This document shows positions 19,373-29,305 of a stretch of DNA of 64,000 bases, piece by piece. The stretch spans positions 1 through 64,000 of the forward strand of contig NZ_VLKU01000003.1 of the NCBI RefSeq assembly GCF_007830335.1, given 5' to 3'. This DNA comes from Paracoccus sulfuroxidans. GTDB lineage: Bacteria > Pseudomonadota > Alphaproteobacteria > Rhodobacterales > Rhodobacteraceae. How positions within the stretch are numbered: position 1 is the first letter of the stretch; the number at the start of each line of letters is the position of its first letter. Both the position numbers and the translations under genes were made by a program. The notes under the pieces were generated by a model. That model was not told where the DNA came from. It saw only the letters and a list, made by a program, of their open reading frames with translations, and searched no databases.

Positions 19373-20701
19373 ATGGCGGATCTGTTTGACAACGCGCCTT
19401 CCACGGGCGAGCCGCAGCGCAATGCGCCGCGACCGCTGGCCGATCGTATTCGGCCAGCTGTGTTGTCTGATGTCGTCGGGCAGGAGAAGATCCTTGGCCC
19501 CGACGGTCCGCTGGGCGCCATGCTGGCCGCAGACAGCCTGTCGTCGCTGATCCTCTGGGGGCCGCCGGGGGTCGGCAAGACGACCATCGCCCGGCTTCTG
19601 GCGCAGGAATCCGACCGGGCTTTCGTGCAGATTTCGGCCATTTTCTCGGGCGTACCCGAGCTTCGCAAGGTCTTCGAGGCCGCCAAGCTGCGCTTCCAGC
19701 AGGGGCGCGGCACGCTGTTGTTCGTGGATGAGATCCACCGCTTCAACAAGGCGCAGCAGGACAGCTTCCTGCCGCATATGGAGGACGGCACCATCGTCCT
19801 TGTCGGGGCCACCACCGAGAACCCCAGCTTCGAACTGAACGCCGCTGTTCTGTCCCGCGCGCAGGTGATCGTCCTCGAACGCCTGTCGCTGGCCGATCTG
19901 GAGCGCTTGGCGCAGCGCGCCGAGCGTGAGCTGGGCCGCGCCCTGCCGCTGACCGGAGAGGCGCGCGAGCGGCTGTTGGAGATGGCGGATGGCGATGGCC
20001 GGGCGGCGCTGAACCTCATTGAGCAGGTGGCCGCCTGGAAGGTGCAGGGTAAGCTTGACACGCAGGCCTTGGCGCAGCGCCTGATGCGGCGCGCGGCCAA
20101 ATATGACAAAGCCGGGGATGAGCATTACAACCTGATTTCGGCCCTGCACAAATCGGTGCGCGGCAGCGACCCGGACGCCGCGCTTTACTGGTTCGGCCGC
20201 ATGCTGGAAGGCGGCGAGGACCCGCGCTATCTGGCGCGTCGCCTGCTGCGCATGGCGGTCGAGGATATCGGTCTGGCCGATCCTCAGGCACAGACGCAGG
20301 CACTGCACGCCTGGGAAACCTATGAGCGGCTGGGCAGCCCCGAGGGGGAGCTGGCGCTGGCGCAATCGGTGATCTATCTGGCGCTCGCGCCGAAATCGAA
20401 TGCGGGCTATGCGGCCTATCGCGGCGCGCGCGCGCTGGCGCGGCAGACGGGCAGCCTGATGCCTCCGGCGCATATCCTGAATGCCCCGACCGAGCTGATG
20501 AAGGATCAGGGCTATGGTTCGGGCTATCAATATGACCATGACGCCGAAGATGCCTTCTCGGGGCAGAACTACTTCCCCGACGGCATCAAGCGTCCGGTGC
20601 TTTACGCCCCGGTCGAGCGCGGCTTTGAACGCGATCTGAAAAAGCGCGTTGAATGGTTCGCCGGACTGCGCCAGAAGCGGCGCGGAGACGAGCGCGGATG
20701 A
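19373..20701 (+). CDS. rarA: Replication-associated recombination protein A (AAA+ ATPase)
   Basis: 442 residues, the standard RarA/MgsA length. Walker A GPPGVGKTT (about residues 63-71), Walker B LLFVDEIHRF and sensor 1 GATTENPSF are present, followed by the MgsA tetramerisation domain. It acts at stalled replication forks with SSB and RecA. ATG 19373. It overlaps the next gene by ATGA. Confidence 0.95.
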   Translation: MADLFDNAPSTGEPQRNAPRPLADRIRPAVLSDVVGQEKILGPDGPLGAMLAADSLSSLILWGPPGVGKTTIARLLAQESDRAFVQISAIFSGVPELRKVFEAAKLRFQQGRGTLLFVDEIHRFNKAQQDSFLPHMEDGTIVLVGATTENPSFELNAAVLSRAQVIVLERLSLADLERLAQRAERELGRALPLTGEARERLLEMADGDGRAALNLIEQVAAWKVQGKLDTQALAQRLMRRAAKYDKAGDEHYNLISALHKSVRGSDPDAALYWFGRMLEGGEDPRYLARRLLRMAVEDIGLADPQAQTQALHAWETYERLGSPEGELALAQSVIYLALAPKSNAGYAAYRGARALARQTGSLMPPAHILNAPTELMKDQGYGSGYQYDHDAEDAFSGQNYFPDGIKRPVLYAPVERGFERDLKKRVEWFAGLRQKRRGDERG

Positions 20702-21072
20702 ACCATGCTGTCCTGCAGGTGGCCATCGGGGGCGCTTTGGGCTCGGTGGCGCGTTACGGTGTCAATGTGCTGGCCGGTCGGATGGTGCCCGGCTATCCGC
20801 TGGGCACGCTGGCGGTCAATGTGCTGGGCAGCTTGATCATGGGGCTGATGGCCGGGATCTTTGCACATCGGGGCGGCCATCATCTGGCACCGCTGCTGAT
20901 GACCGGGCTTCTGGGCGGGTTCACCACCTTCTCGGCCTTTTCTCTGGACGCGCTGACCCTGTGGCAACGGGGCGAGGGCGTTCTGGCGACCGGCTATGTG
21001 CTGGTCTCGATTTTTCTTTCGCTGGCTGCGGTCTTTGCCGGGCTGGCCCTTGCGCGCGGAGCATTCGCATGA
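20698..21072 (+). CDS. crcB: Fluoride ion channel CrcB/FluC
   Basis: 124 residues, four membrane helices. Signature GGALGSVARY at the start, GTLAVNVLGSLIMG in helix 2 and GGFTTFSAFS in helix 3 identify the dual-topology fluoride exporter. ATGA overlaps on both sides couple it to rarA and the pseudouridine synthase. No fluoride riboswitch is visible, as expected for an internal operon gene. Confidence 0.95.
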   Translation: MNHAVLQVAIGGALGSVARYGVNVLAGRMVPGYPLGTLAVNVLGSLIMGLMAGIFAHRGGHHLAPLLMTGLLGGFTTFSAFSLDALTLWQRGEGVLATGYVLVSIFLSLAAVFAGLALARGAFA

Positions 21073-22124
21073 GCGGCGTCCAGACCATTCGCATCACCGG
21101 GGACGAGGGCGATCAGCGCCTGGACCGCTGGCTGAAGAAGCGTTTCCCGCAACTGACGCAGGGGGCGGTCGAAAAGATGTGCCGCACCGGCCAGCTGCGC
21201 GTTGATGGCGGCCGGGTGAAGGCCAACGCCAGGATCGAGGCCGGGCAGGAGGTCCGCGTCCCGCCTTTGCCCGAGACCTCGGGCGAAGAGCGTCCCGCCA
21301 CGCGCACCCGCAGCAGCAAGGTGAAGCAATCCGACGTCGAGATGATCCAGCAGGCCGTCATCTGGCGGGATGAGCATATCATCGCGCTGAACAAGCCGCC
21401 GGGGCTGCCCTCGCAGGGCGGCTCGGGGCAGGGGGATCGCCACGTGGACGGGCTGACCGAGGCCCTGATGTTCGGCTATAAGGACCGGCCGAAGCTGGTG
21501 CACCGGCTGGACAAGGACACTTCGGGGGTGCTGCTTTTGGCCCGGACCGACCGGGTGGCCCGCGCGCTGTCCGAAGGTTTCCGGCACCGCAACACCCGCA
21601 AGATCTATTGGGCGGCGGTCGCGGGCGTGCCGCATCCGCGCATGGGCTCGATCAAATACGGTCTGGTCAAGGCGCCGGGTCGCGGGCGCATGGGCGAGGG
21701 CGAAAAGATGATCTGCATCCATCCCTCGGAGGTGGCCGAGACCGAGGGCGCCAAGCGCGCGCACAGCGATTACGCCGTGCTTGAGGCCTTGGGAACGCGG
21801 GTCTCGTGGGTGGCGCTGGTGCCGGTGACGGGCCGGACGCATCAGCTGCGTGCCCATATCGCCGAGACCGGGCACCCGATCATCGGCGACGGCAAATACG
21901 GCGGCTCGGGTCAGGAGAACCTGGGCGACGGCTGGGGCGCGCAGCTGGGCGGAGAGATCAGCCGCAAGCTGCACCTGCACGCGCGCTCGATCAGTTTTGA
22001 GCATCCGATCACCAAGAAGATGGTCACCGTCACCGCGCCGCTGCCCGAGCATATGCAGCGCACCTGGCAGACGCTGGGCTGGAACGAAAACGACGTGCCC
22101 GCCGATCCTTTCGAGGAGATCTGA
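21069..22124 (+). CDS. rluC: RluC/RluD-type 23S rRNA pseudouridine synthase
   Basis: 351 residues. An S4 RNA-binding domain (residues ~10-65, DQRLDRWLKKRFPQLTQ) precedes the RluA-family catalytic domain with VHRLDKDTSGVLLLART, which holds the catalytic Asp. It converts uridine to pseudouridine in 23S rRNA. Assignment to RluC rather than RluD is tentative. The ATG at 21069 overlaps the crcB stop, and its own stop overlaps the next start. Confidence 0.9.
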   Translation: MSGVQTIRITGDEGDQRLDRWLKKRFPQLTQGAVEKMCRTGQLRVDGGRVKANARIEAGQEVRVPPLPETSGEERPATRTRSSKVKQSDVEMIQQAVIWRDEHIIALNKPPGLPSQGGSGQGDRHVDGLTEALMFGYKDRPKLVHRLDKDTSGVLLLARTDRVARALSEGFRHRNTRKIYWAAVAGVPHPRMGSIKYGLVKAPGRGRMGEGEKMICIHPSEVAETEGAKRAHSDYAVLEALGTRVSWVALVPVTGRTHQLRAHIAETGHPIIGDGKYGGSGQENLGDGWGAQLGGEISRKLHLHARSISFEHPITKKMVTVTAPLPEHMQRTWQTLGWNENDVPADPFEEI

Positions 22125-22783
22125 TGCGTCTGGTCATCTTTGACGTCGACGGCACGCTGGTCGACAGCCAGCACGAGATCGTTTCCGCCATGAGCGCGGC
22201 GCTGACCTCTGCCGATCTGCCGGTGCTTTCGCGGGCCGAAGTGCTGTCCATCGTCGGGCTGTCCCTGCCGCTGGCGGTCGCCCGGCTGATCCCCGAAGCC
22301 TCGCCCCAGCAGCAAGAGGCGGTGGTCGACGGCTACCGTCAGGCCTATCAGCAGGCGCGGCTGGCCGGGGCGCGTGCGCCGCTTTATCCCGGCGCGATGG
22401 ACTGCATCGAGCGGCTGTCTGTCCGCGACGACATGCTGCTGGCGATTGCCACCGGCAAAAGCCGCCGCGGCCTTTCGGCGCTGCTGGAGGCCGAGGGGTT
22501 GCAGGGCCGCTTCGTCAGCCTGCAGACCGCCGACGACCATCCCTCGAAGCCGCATCCGGCGATGCTGGAGGCCGCGATGTCCGAGGCGGGCGTCGGTGCC
22601 GCGCGCGCGGTGATGATCGGCGACACCAGCTTTGACATGGAGATGGCGCGGGCGGCCCGGACGCATGCCCTGGGCGTCGGCTGGGGCTATCATCCGGTCG
22701 AGGTGCTGGGCCGTTCGGGCGCGGCGGCCATCGCCGCGGATTTCAACGAGTTGACGCGAATGATCGAGGAGTGGGCGGCATGA
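22124..22783 (+). CDS. HAD-superfamily phosphatase (phosphoglycolate phosphatase-like)
   Basis: 219 residues. HAD motif I is FDVDGTLVDS (residues 5-14), motif II a Thr in IATGKS, motif III Lys near HPSKPHPAML, and motif IV MIGDTSFDMEMA. The helical cap is of the beta-phosphoglucomutase/Gph type. The substrate cannot be set. It is coupled by one-base and four-base overlaps to rluC and the ATP12 gene. Confidence 0.88.
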   Translation: MRLVIFDVDGTLVDSQHEIVSAMSAALTSADLPVLSRAEVLSIVGLSLPLAVARLIPEASPQQQEAVVDGYRQAYQQARLAGARAPLYPGAMDCIERLSVRDDMLLAIATGKSRRGLSALLEAEGLQGRFVSLQTADDHPSKPHPAMLEAAMSEAGVGAARAVMIGDTSFDMEMARAARTHALGVGWGYHPVEVLGRSGAAAIAADFNELTRMIEEWAA

Positions 22784-23511
22784 CCGGTGGTTGGCAGGCA
22801 AAACGGTTCTGGAAGAAGGCGGATGTGCGCAAGGCCGATGGCGGCTGGGAAGTGGTGCTGGACGACCGGCCCATCCGCACGCCCGGCAAGCATCCCCTGA
22901 TCCTGCCCACGCGCGCGCTGGCCGAGGCGATTGCGCAGGAATGGGATGCGCAGACCGATGTGATCGACCCCGGCAGCATGCCGATGACGCGCGCGGCGAA
23001 CTCGGCCATCGAAAAGGTGCGGCCGCAATTCAATGACGTTGCGTCAATGCTGGCCGAGTATGGCGGCACCGATCTGCTGAGCTATCGCGCCGATGAACCC
23101 GAGGAATTGATCGCCCGTCAGGCCAAGGGCTGGGACCCGCTGATCGACTGGAGCGCCCGGGAATTGCAGGCTCCGCTGAAGATTACGCATGGCGTCATCC
23201 CCGTGGCGCAGGATGAGGCAGCATTGGCGAAACTGCGGGCACGGCTGGACACTCTGGACGATTTCGGGCTGACGGCGCTGCATGATCTGGTGACGCTGCC
23301 CGGTTCGCTTCTGCTGGGGCTTGCGGTGATCACCGGCCGCCTTGACGCGGAAACGGCGCATGAGCTCAGCCGGATTGATGAACAATATCAAGCCGAGCGG
23401 TGGGGCGCGGATGAGGAAGCCGATGAGGCCGCCGCCAATCGGCTGACCGCGATGCGCAACGCCGAACGCTTCTGGAAGCTGACCCGGCCGGGCGCGGACG
23501 TCCCGGCTTAA
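22780..23511 (+). CDS. ATP12-family F1-ATPase assembly chaperone
   Basis: 243 residues with the conserved KRFWKKADV, LDDRPIRTPGK, EWDAQ and PMTRAANSAIEKV blocks of the ATP12 family, which binds the F1 alpha subunit during ATP synthase assembly and is shared by mitochondria and alphaproteobacteria. Last gene of the overlapping run that begins at rarA. Confidence 0.93.
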   Translation: MTGGWQAKRFWKKADVRKADGGWEVVLDDRPIRTPGKHPLILPTRALAEAIAQEWDAQTDVIDPGSMPMTRAANSAIEKVRPQFNDVASMLAEYGGTDLLSYRADEPEELIARQAKGWDPLIDWSARELQAPLKITHGVIPVAQDEAALAKLRARLDTLDDFGLTALHDLVTLPGSLLLGLAVITGRLDAETAHELSRIDEQYQAERWGADEEADEAAANRLTAMRNAERFWKLTRPGADVPA

Positions 23512-23514
23512 TTC

Positions 23515-23542
23515 TTGACGCATTGCTCTGTTTCGGCACAAT
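23515..23542 (+). promoter_or_regulatory. Candidate promoter of bztABCD
   Basis: TTGACG (23515-23520), 16 bases, CACAAT (23537-23542); five and four of six consensus matches. It gives a leader of about 95 nt before bztA. Confidence 0.5.
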
Positions 23543-23644
23543 GAATCCATGAGAGGGCGACCTTTCATGGCGAATGGGCTGTCATAACGCCCTTACATAG
23601 CGCCTGGCCGACTGTCGGGCCGAAAAGCAACAGAGAGGACTTTC

Positions 23645-24670
23645 ATGAAGAAATCGGTATTCTTCGGCACGGTGACTGCGGCCGCACTGATGGCCTCGGG
23701 CGCAATGGCTGCCGAAGGCGACACGCTCAAGGAGGTCAAGGCCCGGGGTGTGCTGAACTGCGGTGTGAACACCGGCCTCGTGGGCTTTGCCGCACCCGAT
23801 GCAAACGGCAACTGGAGCGGCTTCGACGTCGCCTTCTGTAAAGCTGTCGCGGCCGCCGTGCTGGGCGACCAGACGAAAGTGAAATTCGTTCCGACCACCG
23901 GCCAGACCCGTTTCACCGCGCTCAGCTCGGGCGAAGTGGACCTGCTGGCCCGCAACTCGACCTGGACCTTCCAGCGCGACACGGATCTGAAGCTCGATTT
24001 CATCGGCGTGAACTATTACGACGGTCAGGGCTTCATGGTGCGCAAGGATCTGGGCGTCAGCTCGGCCAAAGAGCTGGAAGGCGCGACCATCTGTATCCAG
24101 ACCGGCACCACGACCGAGCTGAACCTGGCTGATTACTTCAAGGCCAACAACATGACCTATCAGCCGGTCAACATCGACAGCAATGCCGAGGGCGAGCAGC
24201 AATATATGGCGGGCGCCTGTGACGCCTATACCACCGACGCCTCGGGCCTTGCGGCCACCCGCGCGGCCTTTGCCGACCCCGAAAACCACATCATCCTGCC
24301 CGAGATCATCTCGAAAGAGCCTCTGGGGCCGGCGGTGCGCCACGGCGACAATAACTGGGGCGACATCAACCGCTGGGTGCTTTACGCGCTGATCGCGGCG
24401 GAAGAATACGGCGTGACCTCGGCCAATATCGAGGAACTGGCGAAATCCTCGCAGAACCCCGAGGTCCAGCGCCTTCTGGGCACGACCGACAATCTGGGCG
24501 GCATGATCGGGCTTGATGCCGACTGGGCCAAGCGCGCCATCGCCGCGAATGGCAACTATGGCGAGATCTTCGCCGCAACCATCGGTGAGCAGACCCCCAT
24601 CGGTCTGGCCCGCGGGCTGAATGCACAGTGGACGCAGGGCGGGCTGATGTACGCCATGCCCTTCCGCTGA
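23645..24670 (+). CDS. bztA: Glutamate/glutamine/aspartate/asparagine ABC transporter, binding protein
   Basis: 341 residues. A signal peptide (MKKSVFFGTVTAAALMASGAMA) sends it to the periplasm. The mature protein has the family 3 solute-binding fold with LNCGVNTGLVGFAAPDANG and ARNSTWTFQRD near the ligand site. Sequence and gene order match the bzt/aap type of broad amino acid importer known from Rhodobacter and Rhizobium. AGAGAGGA precedes the ATG. A strong hairpin follows before bztB. Confidence 0.93.
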   Translation: MKKSVFFGTVTAAALMASGAMAAEGDTLKEVKARGVLNCGVNTGLVGFAAPDANGNWSGFDVAFCKAVAAAVLGDQTKVKFVPTTGQTRFTALSSGEVDLLARNSTWTFQRDTDLKLDFIGVNYYDGQGFMVRKDLGVSSAKELEGATICIQTGTTTELNLADYFKANNMTYQPVNIDSNAEGEQQYMAGACDAYTTDASGLAATRAAFADPENHIILPEIISKEPLGPAVRHGDNNWGDINRWVLYALIAAEEYGVTSANIEELAKSSQNPEVQRLLGTTDNLGGMIGLDADWAKRAIAANGNYGEIFAATIGEQTPIGLARGLNAQWTQGGLMYAMPFR

Positions 24671-24690
24671 TCCCAGAGGCGTGAGAACGG

Positions 24691-24714
24691 CGCGCGGGCA
24701 GGTCCGCCCGCGCG
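24691..24714 (+). other. Hairpin between bztA and bztB
   Basis: CGCGCGGGC, loop AGGTCC, GCCCGCGCG, nine perfect pairs without a T run. Such structures after a binding-protein gene often protect its mRNA and hold back the downstream membrane genes. Confidence 0.5.
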
Positions 24715-24783
24715 ACCCGCGCAATCCAAAAACCGGCAAGAACAGAGCTTAACGCCACCACCGCCGGTCAACAGGGGATTATC

Positions 24784-26037
24784 ATGGTTCAGTACCCGGG
24801 GGCGAACAGCCCGCCGTTCAAGCTTTCTATGCTCATTTACGATCGGCGCTACCGATCGCTGACCATCCAGGCCGTTGTCTTCATTCTGGTCATGCTGGTC
24901 GCCGCCTGGCTGATCAACAACACCATCGAAAACCTGGCCCGGCTGGGCAAGACCTTCAGCTTCGAGTTCCTGTTCCGGCGCGCCGGATACGACATTCCGC
25001 AGCAGCTTATCCCCTACACTTCGGATGACACCAACCTGCGCGCGGCCATCGTCGGGCTGCTGAACACGCTGCAGGTGACGATCTTCGGCTGCATCACGGC
25101 GACAATCGTGGGTGTCATGGTCGGGGTGCTGCGGCTGTCCCCGAACTGGCTGATTTCGCGGCTGATGACCGTCTATGTCGAGGTTTTCCGCAACATCCCG
25201 CTGCTTTTGTGGATCCTTGTCGTGCTGGCGATCTTTACCGAGGTCATGCCGCAGCCCAACGCCTATCGCGGAGAGAACCCGCAGGCGCATATGCTGCTGT
25301 TCGACACCATCGCGCCGACGAACCGCTATACCGCCGTGCCCTCGATCCTGATGTCGAACGACCCGGGCGTGATCCCGCTGGGGCGCGAGGGGCTGAACTG
25401 GGCGGTTGTCTGGTTTGCAGGCGGGCTGGTGCTGGCCTGGATCGCACATCGCTTCCTGAAGAACTGGGCGCAGCGGGTGCAGGACCAGACCGGCCGCCGT
25501 CCGACGACCTGGTGGATCACGGCGCTGATGTTCATTGCGCCGCCGCTGCTGCTGTCCTGGTACTTCGGCCTGCATCTGGACCGGCCGGTCCTGAAGGGCT
25601 TCAACTTCACCGGCGGCGCGAAGCTCGACAACGCCTTTGTGGTCCTGTGGATCGCGCTGACGCTCTATACCGGGGCCTTCATCGCCGAGATCGTGCGGGG
25701 CGGCATCCTGTCGGTCAGCAAAGGCCAAAGCGAGGCTGCCTTCGCCCTTGGCCTGCGTCCGGGCCGCACCATGTCGCTGGTCGTCCTGCCGCAGGCGCTG
25801 CGGGTGATCGTGCCGCCGCTGATCTCGCAATATCTGAACCTGATGAAGAACAGCTCGCTGGCGATTGCGGTGGGCTTCATGGACCTGCGCGGCACGCTGG
25901 GCGGCACGACGCTGAACCAGACCGGCCGAGAGATGGAGTGCATGATCCTGATGATGGGCATCTATCTGCTGCTCAGCCTGATCATCTCCGGCGGCATGAA
26001 TGTCTTCAACAATCGCGTCAAGCTGAAGGAGAGGTAG
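24784..26037 (+). CDS. bztB: Amino acid ABC transporter, permease 1
   Basis: 417 residues, an inner-membrane permease of the His/Glu/Gln type with a long insert (~130-260) between early and late helices, as typical of BztB/AapQ. The EAA loop that contacts the ATPase is seen near EAAFALGLRPGRTMSLVVLPQALRV in two parts. ATG 24784 follows AACAGGGGATTATC. One base separates its stop from the bztC ATG. Confidence 0.93.
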   Translation: MVQYPGANSPPFKLSMLIYDRRYRSLTIQAVVFILVMLVAAWLINNTIENLARLGKTFSFEFLFRRAGYDIPQQLIPYTSDDTNLRAAIVGLLNTLQVTIFGCITATIVGVMVGVLRLSPNWLISRLMTVYVEVFRNIPLLLWILVVLAIFTEVMPQPNAYRGENPQAHMLLFDTIAPTNRYTAVPSILMSNDPGVIPLGREGLNWAVVWFAGGLVLAWIAHRFLKNWAQRVQDQTGRRPTTWWITALMFIAPPLLLSWYFGLHLDRPVLKGFNFTGGAKLDNAFVVLWIALTLYTGAFIAEIVRGGILSVSKGQSEAAFALGLRPGRTMSLVVLPQALRVIVPPLISQYLNLMKNSSLAIAVGFMDLRGTLGGTTLNQTGREMECMILMMGIYLLLSLIISGGMNVFNNRVKLKER

Positions 26038-26038
26038 G

Positions 26039-27493
26039 ATGAGCGAGACCGACGCCCAAACCACCCTGTTCGTGCGCGACACGATGCTGCCGCCGCAACC
26101 GGCCCCCGACAAGGTTTCGGGTCCGCTGCTGTGGCTGCGCGAGAACATGTTCTCGGGTCCGCTGAACATTCTGCTGACCCTGCTGGGGCTTTCCATCGTC
26201 TGGCTGGTGGTCAGCACCATCGGGCCGTGGCTCATGCATTCCGTCTGGAATGCCAATGGCATGGCCGAATGTCGCCAGATCATCGCCGAGCGCTATGGCC
26301 CCGATGCCAGCGGCGCCTGTTTCGCGCTGATCCGGGAACGCTGGAACCAGTTCGTTTTCGGCTTCTACCCGCCCGCGCTTTACTGGCGGCCGGTGATGGC
26401 CTTCACGCTTCTGTTCTTCGCCCTCGCGCCGATCCTGTTCATGGACAGCCGCAAGGCGCGCTGGACGGTGCTGGCGCTGGCCTCGGTTCTGGGGTTCCTC
26501 TGCGCGCAACTTCTGGGCGCGGACGGGCAGACGCTGATCGTCATCACCGTCGCCATCGTGCTGTGGATCCTGGTGATCGAATACGGCCGCAGCAAGGCCT
26601 TGCTCTTGAGCCTTGCCTATCCCTTCATTGGCATGTGGCTGCTGTGGGGCGGGTCGCTCTGGGTCGAGATCATGATCCTTGCGGGCTTTGCGCTGGCCTT
26701 TCTGGCCTTCCGCCTGACCCAGCCGATGCTGGGGCTGATCGCGCTGGCGGTGGCCGCAGCGGTCATCGGGGTGTGGTGGTATTTCCTGGCCGATCCGGCG
26801 GCGAATGCGCTGGAGCAGGTGATCCCCCTTGGCCTTGGCAAGGTGCCGTCGTCGCAATTCGGCGGTTTCGTCTTGTCGATCACCATCGGCGTCGCGGGCA
26901 TTGCCATGTCGCTGCCACTGGGCATCCTGCTGGCGCTGGCGCGCCGCTCGGACCTGCCGATCATCAAGATGCTGGCGGTGATCTTCATCGAGTTCATCCG
27001 CGGCGTTCCGCTGATTGCGCTGTTGTTCGTGGCCTCGCTGCTGCTGAACTACTTCCTGCCGCCCAAGGTCGAATTCGACATCATCCTGCGGGTCGTCATC
27101 ATGGTCACCCTGTTCGCATCGGCCTATATGGCCGAGGTGATCCGGGGCGGGCTTGCCGCCCTGCCGCGCGGCCAGTACGAGGCCGCCGATGCGCTTGGCC
27201 TTGACTACTGGAAGGCGCAGCGGCTGATCGTGCTGCCGCAGGCGCTGAAGATCTCGATCCCCGGAATCGTCTCGACCTTCATCGGCATGTTCAAGGACAC
27301 CACGCTGGTCACCTTCGTCGGGCTTTACGACCCGCTGAAGGCCATGTCCGACACCGTCCGGGCGACCTTCGCCTGGAAGGGCGCCTATTGGGAGCCGTAT
27401 ATCTTCGTCGGCTCGATCTTCTTCATCCTCTGCTTCGGCATGTCGCGCTACTCGATGTATCTCGAGCGTCGGCTGAAGCGCGAAAACCGCTGA
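26039..27493 (+). CDS. bztC: Amino acid ABC transporter, permease 2
   Basis: 484 residues. An N-terminal half with several extra membrane helices (residues ~100-250) is followed by a standard permease domain; the EAA loop reads [21 protein letters not shown]. It pairs with BztB in the membrane. GGAGAGGT precedes the ATG. Confidence 0.93.
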   Translation: MSETDAQTTLFVRDTMLPPQPAPDKVSGPLLWLRENMFSGPLNILLTLLGLSIVWLVVSTIGPWLMHSVWNANGMAECRQIIAERYGPDASGACFALIRERWNQFVFGFYPPALYWRPVMAFTLLFFALAPILFMDSRKARWTVLALASVLGFLCAQLLGADGQTLIVITVAIVLWILVIEYGRSKALLLSLAYPFIGMWLLWGGSLWVEIMILAGFALAFLAFRLTQPMLGLIALAVAAAVIGVWWYFLADPAANALEQVIPLGLGKVPSSQFGGFVLSITIGVAGIAMSLPLGILLALARRSDLPIIKMLAVIFIEFIRGVPLIALLFVASLLLNYFLPPKVEFDIILRVVIMVTLFASAYMAEVIRGGLAALPRGQYEAADALGLDYWKAQRLIVLPQALKISIPGIVSTFIGMFKDTTLVTFVGLYDPLKAMSDTVRATFAWKGAYWEPYIFVGSIFFILCFGMSRYSMYLERRLKRENR

Positions 27494-27503
27494 GGAGACC
27501 CAC

Positions 27504-28292
27504 ATGAGTGAAATCACCGCCGCCGCACCGGTCGTGCCCAAGAAGGGCCTCAGCGATCAGGTCGCCATCGACATCGTGAAGATGAACAAGTGGTACGGGA
27601 CCTTCCACGTCCTGCGCGACATCGACCTGACAGTCCACAAGGGCGAAAGAATCGTGATCGCCGGCCCCTCGGGATCGGGAAAATCGACGCTGATCCGCTG
27701 CATCAACCGGCTGGAGGAGCATCAGACCGGCCAGATCTTCGTCGACGGGATCGAGCTGACGAATGACCTGAAGAACATCGACAAGGTGCGCTCCGAGGTT
27801 GGCATGGTGTTCCAGCACTTCAACCTGTTTCCGCATCTCACCGTGCTGGAGAACTGCACGCTGGCCCCCATCTGGGTGCGCAAGGTGCCCAAGCGCCAGG
27901 CCGAGGAAACGGCGATGCATTTCCTTGAAAAGGTGCGCATTCCCGAACAGGCGCATAAATACCCGGGCCAGCTTTCGGGCGGCCAGCAGCAGCGCGTGGC
28001 GATTGCGCGGTCCTTGTGCATGCAGCCGCGCGTGATGCTGTTTGACGAGCCGACCTCGGCCCTTGATCCCGAAATGATCAAGGAGGTGCTGGATACGATG
28101 ATCCAGCTGGCCGAAGAGGGCATGACCATGCTTTGCGTCACGCATGAGATGGGCTTTGCCCAGGCCGTCGCGCATCGCGTCATCTTCATGGATCAGGGTC
28201 AGATCGTCGAACAGAACACGCCCAGCGAGTTCTTCAACAACCCCAGGTCCGAGCGCACCAAATTGTTCCTCAGTCAGATCCTCGGGCATTGA
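27504..28292 (+). CDS. bztD: Amino acid ABC transporter, ATPase
   Basis: 262 residues. Walker [11 protein letters not shown] loop [10 protein letters not shown], signature [10 protein letters not shown], Walker [14 protein letters not shown] and switch His (VTHEMG) are all intact. It drives import through BztBC. Ten bases after bztC with GAGGAG ahead. Confidence 0.95.
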   Translation: MSEITAAAPVVPKKGLSDQVAIDIVKMNKWYGTFHVLRDIDLTVHKGERIVIAGPSGSGKSTLIRCINRLEEHQTGQIFVDGIELTNDLKNIDKVRSEVGMVFQHFNLFPHLTVLENCTLAPIWVRKVPKRQAEETAMHFLEKVRIPEQAHKYPGQLSGGQQQRVAIARSLCMQPRVMLFDEPTSALDPEMIKEVLDTMIQLAEEGMTMLCVTHEMGFAQAVAHRVIFMDQGQIVEQNTPSEFFNNPRSERTKLFLSQILGH

Positions 28293-28358
28293 TCTCGCAG
28301 TTGCCCGCGACCGCTCTGCCAGTCTATCTTGCGCGCAACCACATTCGGAGGGACCGCG

Positions 28359-29228
28359 ATGAACGAAACGATATTCTTGCTTCTGGGTGTGCTGGGCATC
28401 GCCGGAATCGGGGCGCTGGTGTCGGACAATGACGACGCGCAACCACCGGAGACGCCCGATCCCGATCCCTATGGCGGCCGCCCGGTCATCGAGGGTACGA
28501 ATGAGAATGACACCATCGCGGGCACGGCTGGCAATGACGCCATCCACGGCTTTGACGGCGATGACGCCATCAACGACGGCGCGGGCGACGATCTGGTCTG
28601 GGGTGGCCGGGGCGCGGATACGGTCGCGGCCTCTGAAGGCGACGACCTGATCTATCTGGGCATGCACAATGACGTCTATGGTCAGGCCGATTCCGGCATT
28701 GACGAGGGCAATGACACCATCGTCGGCGGCACGGGCCGCGACACGATCATCACCAATGGCGGCGAACATACGATCTATGGCGACCGCATGGACGAAGATG
28801 ACGACGACGACAACGGCGACAACGACCGGATCGAGGATCACGGCGGCATCGTCATGGTCGACGCGGGCGAGGGCGATGACGTCATCTGGTCGCCCGATGA
28901 TTCCGACCCCGATCGCCCGGACACTCTGCTGGGCGGCGATGGTGCCGATACGATCTATGCCGGGGGCTATGACATCGTCGATGCGGGCAAAGGTGCCGAT
29001 CTGCTGATCCTGCGCAGCGATTCCAGCGGTCCGGCGGATATCGCCTATGGCGAAGCCGACAGCCTGCAGGTCACCCTGTCGCAGGATTACGACGGCCCCG
29101 AGAATTATGAGTTGGTTCAGGACGGTGATGACGTGCGCGTCGTGCTGGACGGCCATGACATCGCCATTCTGCGCGAAACGCTGGTGCGCGAAGTGCGCGA
29201 GATCAGCCTAGTCCGGGCCGAGCCCTGA
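28359..29228 (+). CDS. RTX-repeat calcium-binding protein, short helix plus acidic linker
   Basis: 289 residues. A hydrophobic helix (residues 4-22, FLLLGVLGIAGIGALV) leads into an Asp/Pro-rich linker (~23-40) and then RTX repeats, for example AGTAGNDAIHGFDGDDAI, GTGRDTI and GEGDDVIW (~50-215). An acidic DEDDDDDNGDND run interrupts them. The layout matches the antisense gene at 5384-6280. Calcium binding is expected; the cellular role is unknown and no type I secretion genes lie nearby. The ATG at 28359 follows GGAGGGACC. Confidence 0.82.
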   Translation: MNETIFLLLGVLGIAGIGALVSDNDDAQPPETPDPDPYGGRPVIEGTNENDTIAGTAGNDAIHGFDGDDAINDGAGDDLVWGGRGADTVAASEGDDLIYLGMHNDVYGQADSGIDEGNDTIVGGTGRDTIITNGGEHTIYGDRMDEDDDDDNGDNDRIEDHGGIVMVDAGEGDDVIWSPDDSDPDRPDTLLGGDGADTIYAGGYDIVDAGKGADLLILRSDSSGPADIAYGEADSLQVTLSQDYDGPENYELVQDGDDVRVVLDGHDIAILRETLVREVREISLVRAEP

Positions 29229-29255
29229 TCTGATCGCCGGACGTCAGACATGAAG

Positions 29256-29288
29256 AAGGCGCGTCGGGAGTTCCCGGCGCGCCTTTTG
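29256..29288 (+). terminator. Bidirectional terminator between convergent genes
   Basis: AAGGCGCGTCGGG and CCCGGCGCGCCTT form a 13-bp stem with an AGTT loop and one T-G pair, followed by TT. It lies between the RTX gene (+) and the aminotransferase gene (-) and has A/T flanks on both sides. Confidence 0.75.
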
Positions 29289-29305
29289 CATTCCAGCGGA
29301 GAAGG

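Noticed and set aside
24556-29156. Several long bottom-strand frames across bztABCD and the second RTX gene
   Set aside because: All are mirror frames of well-identified top-strand genes.
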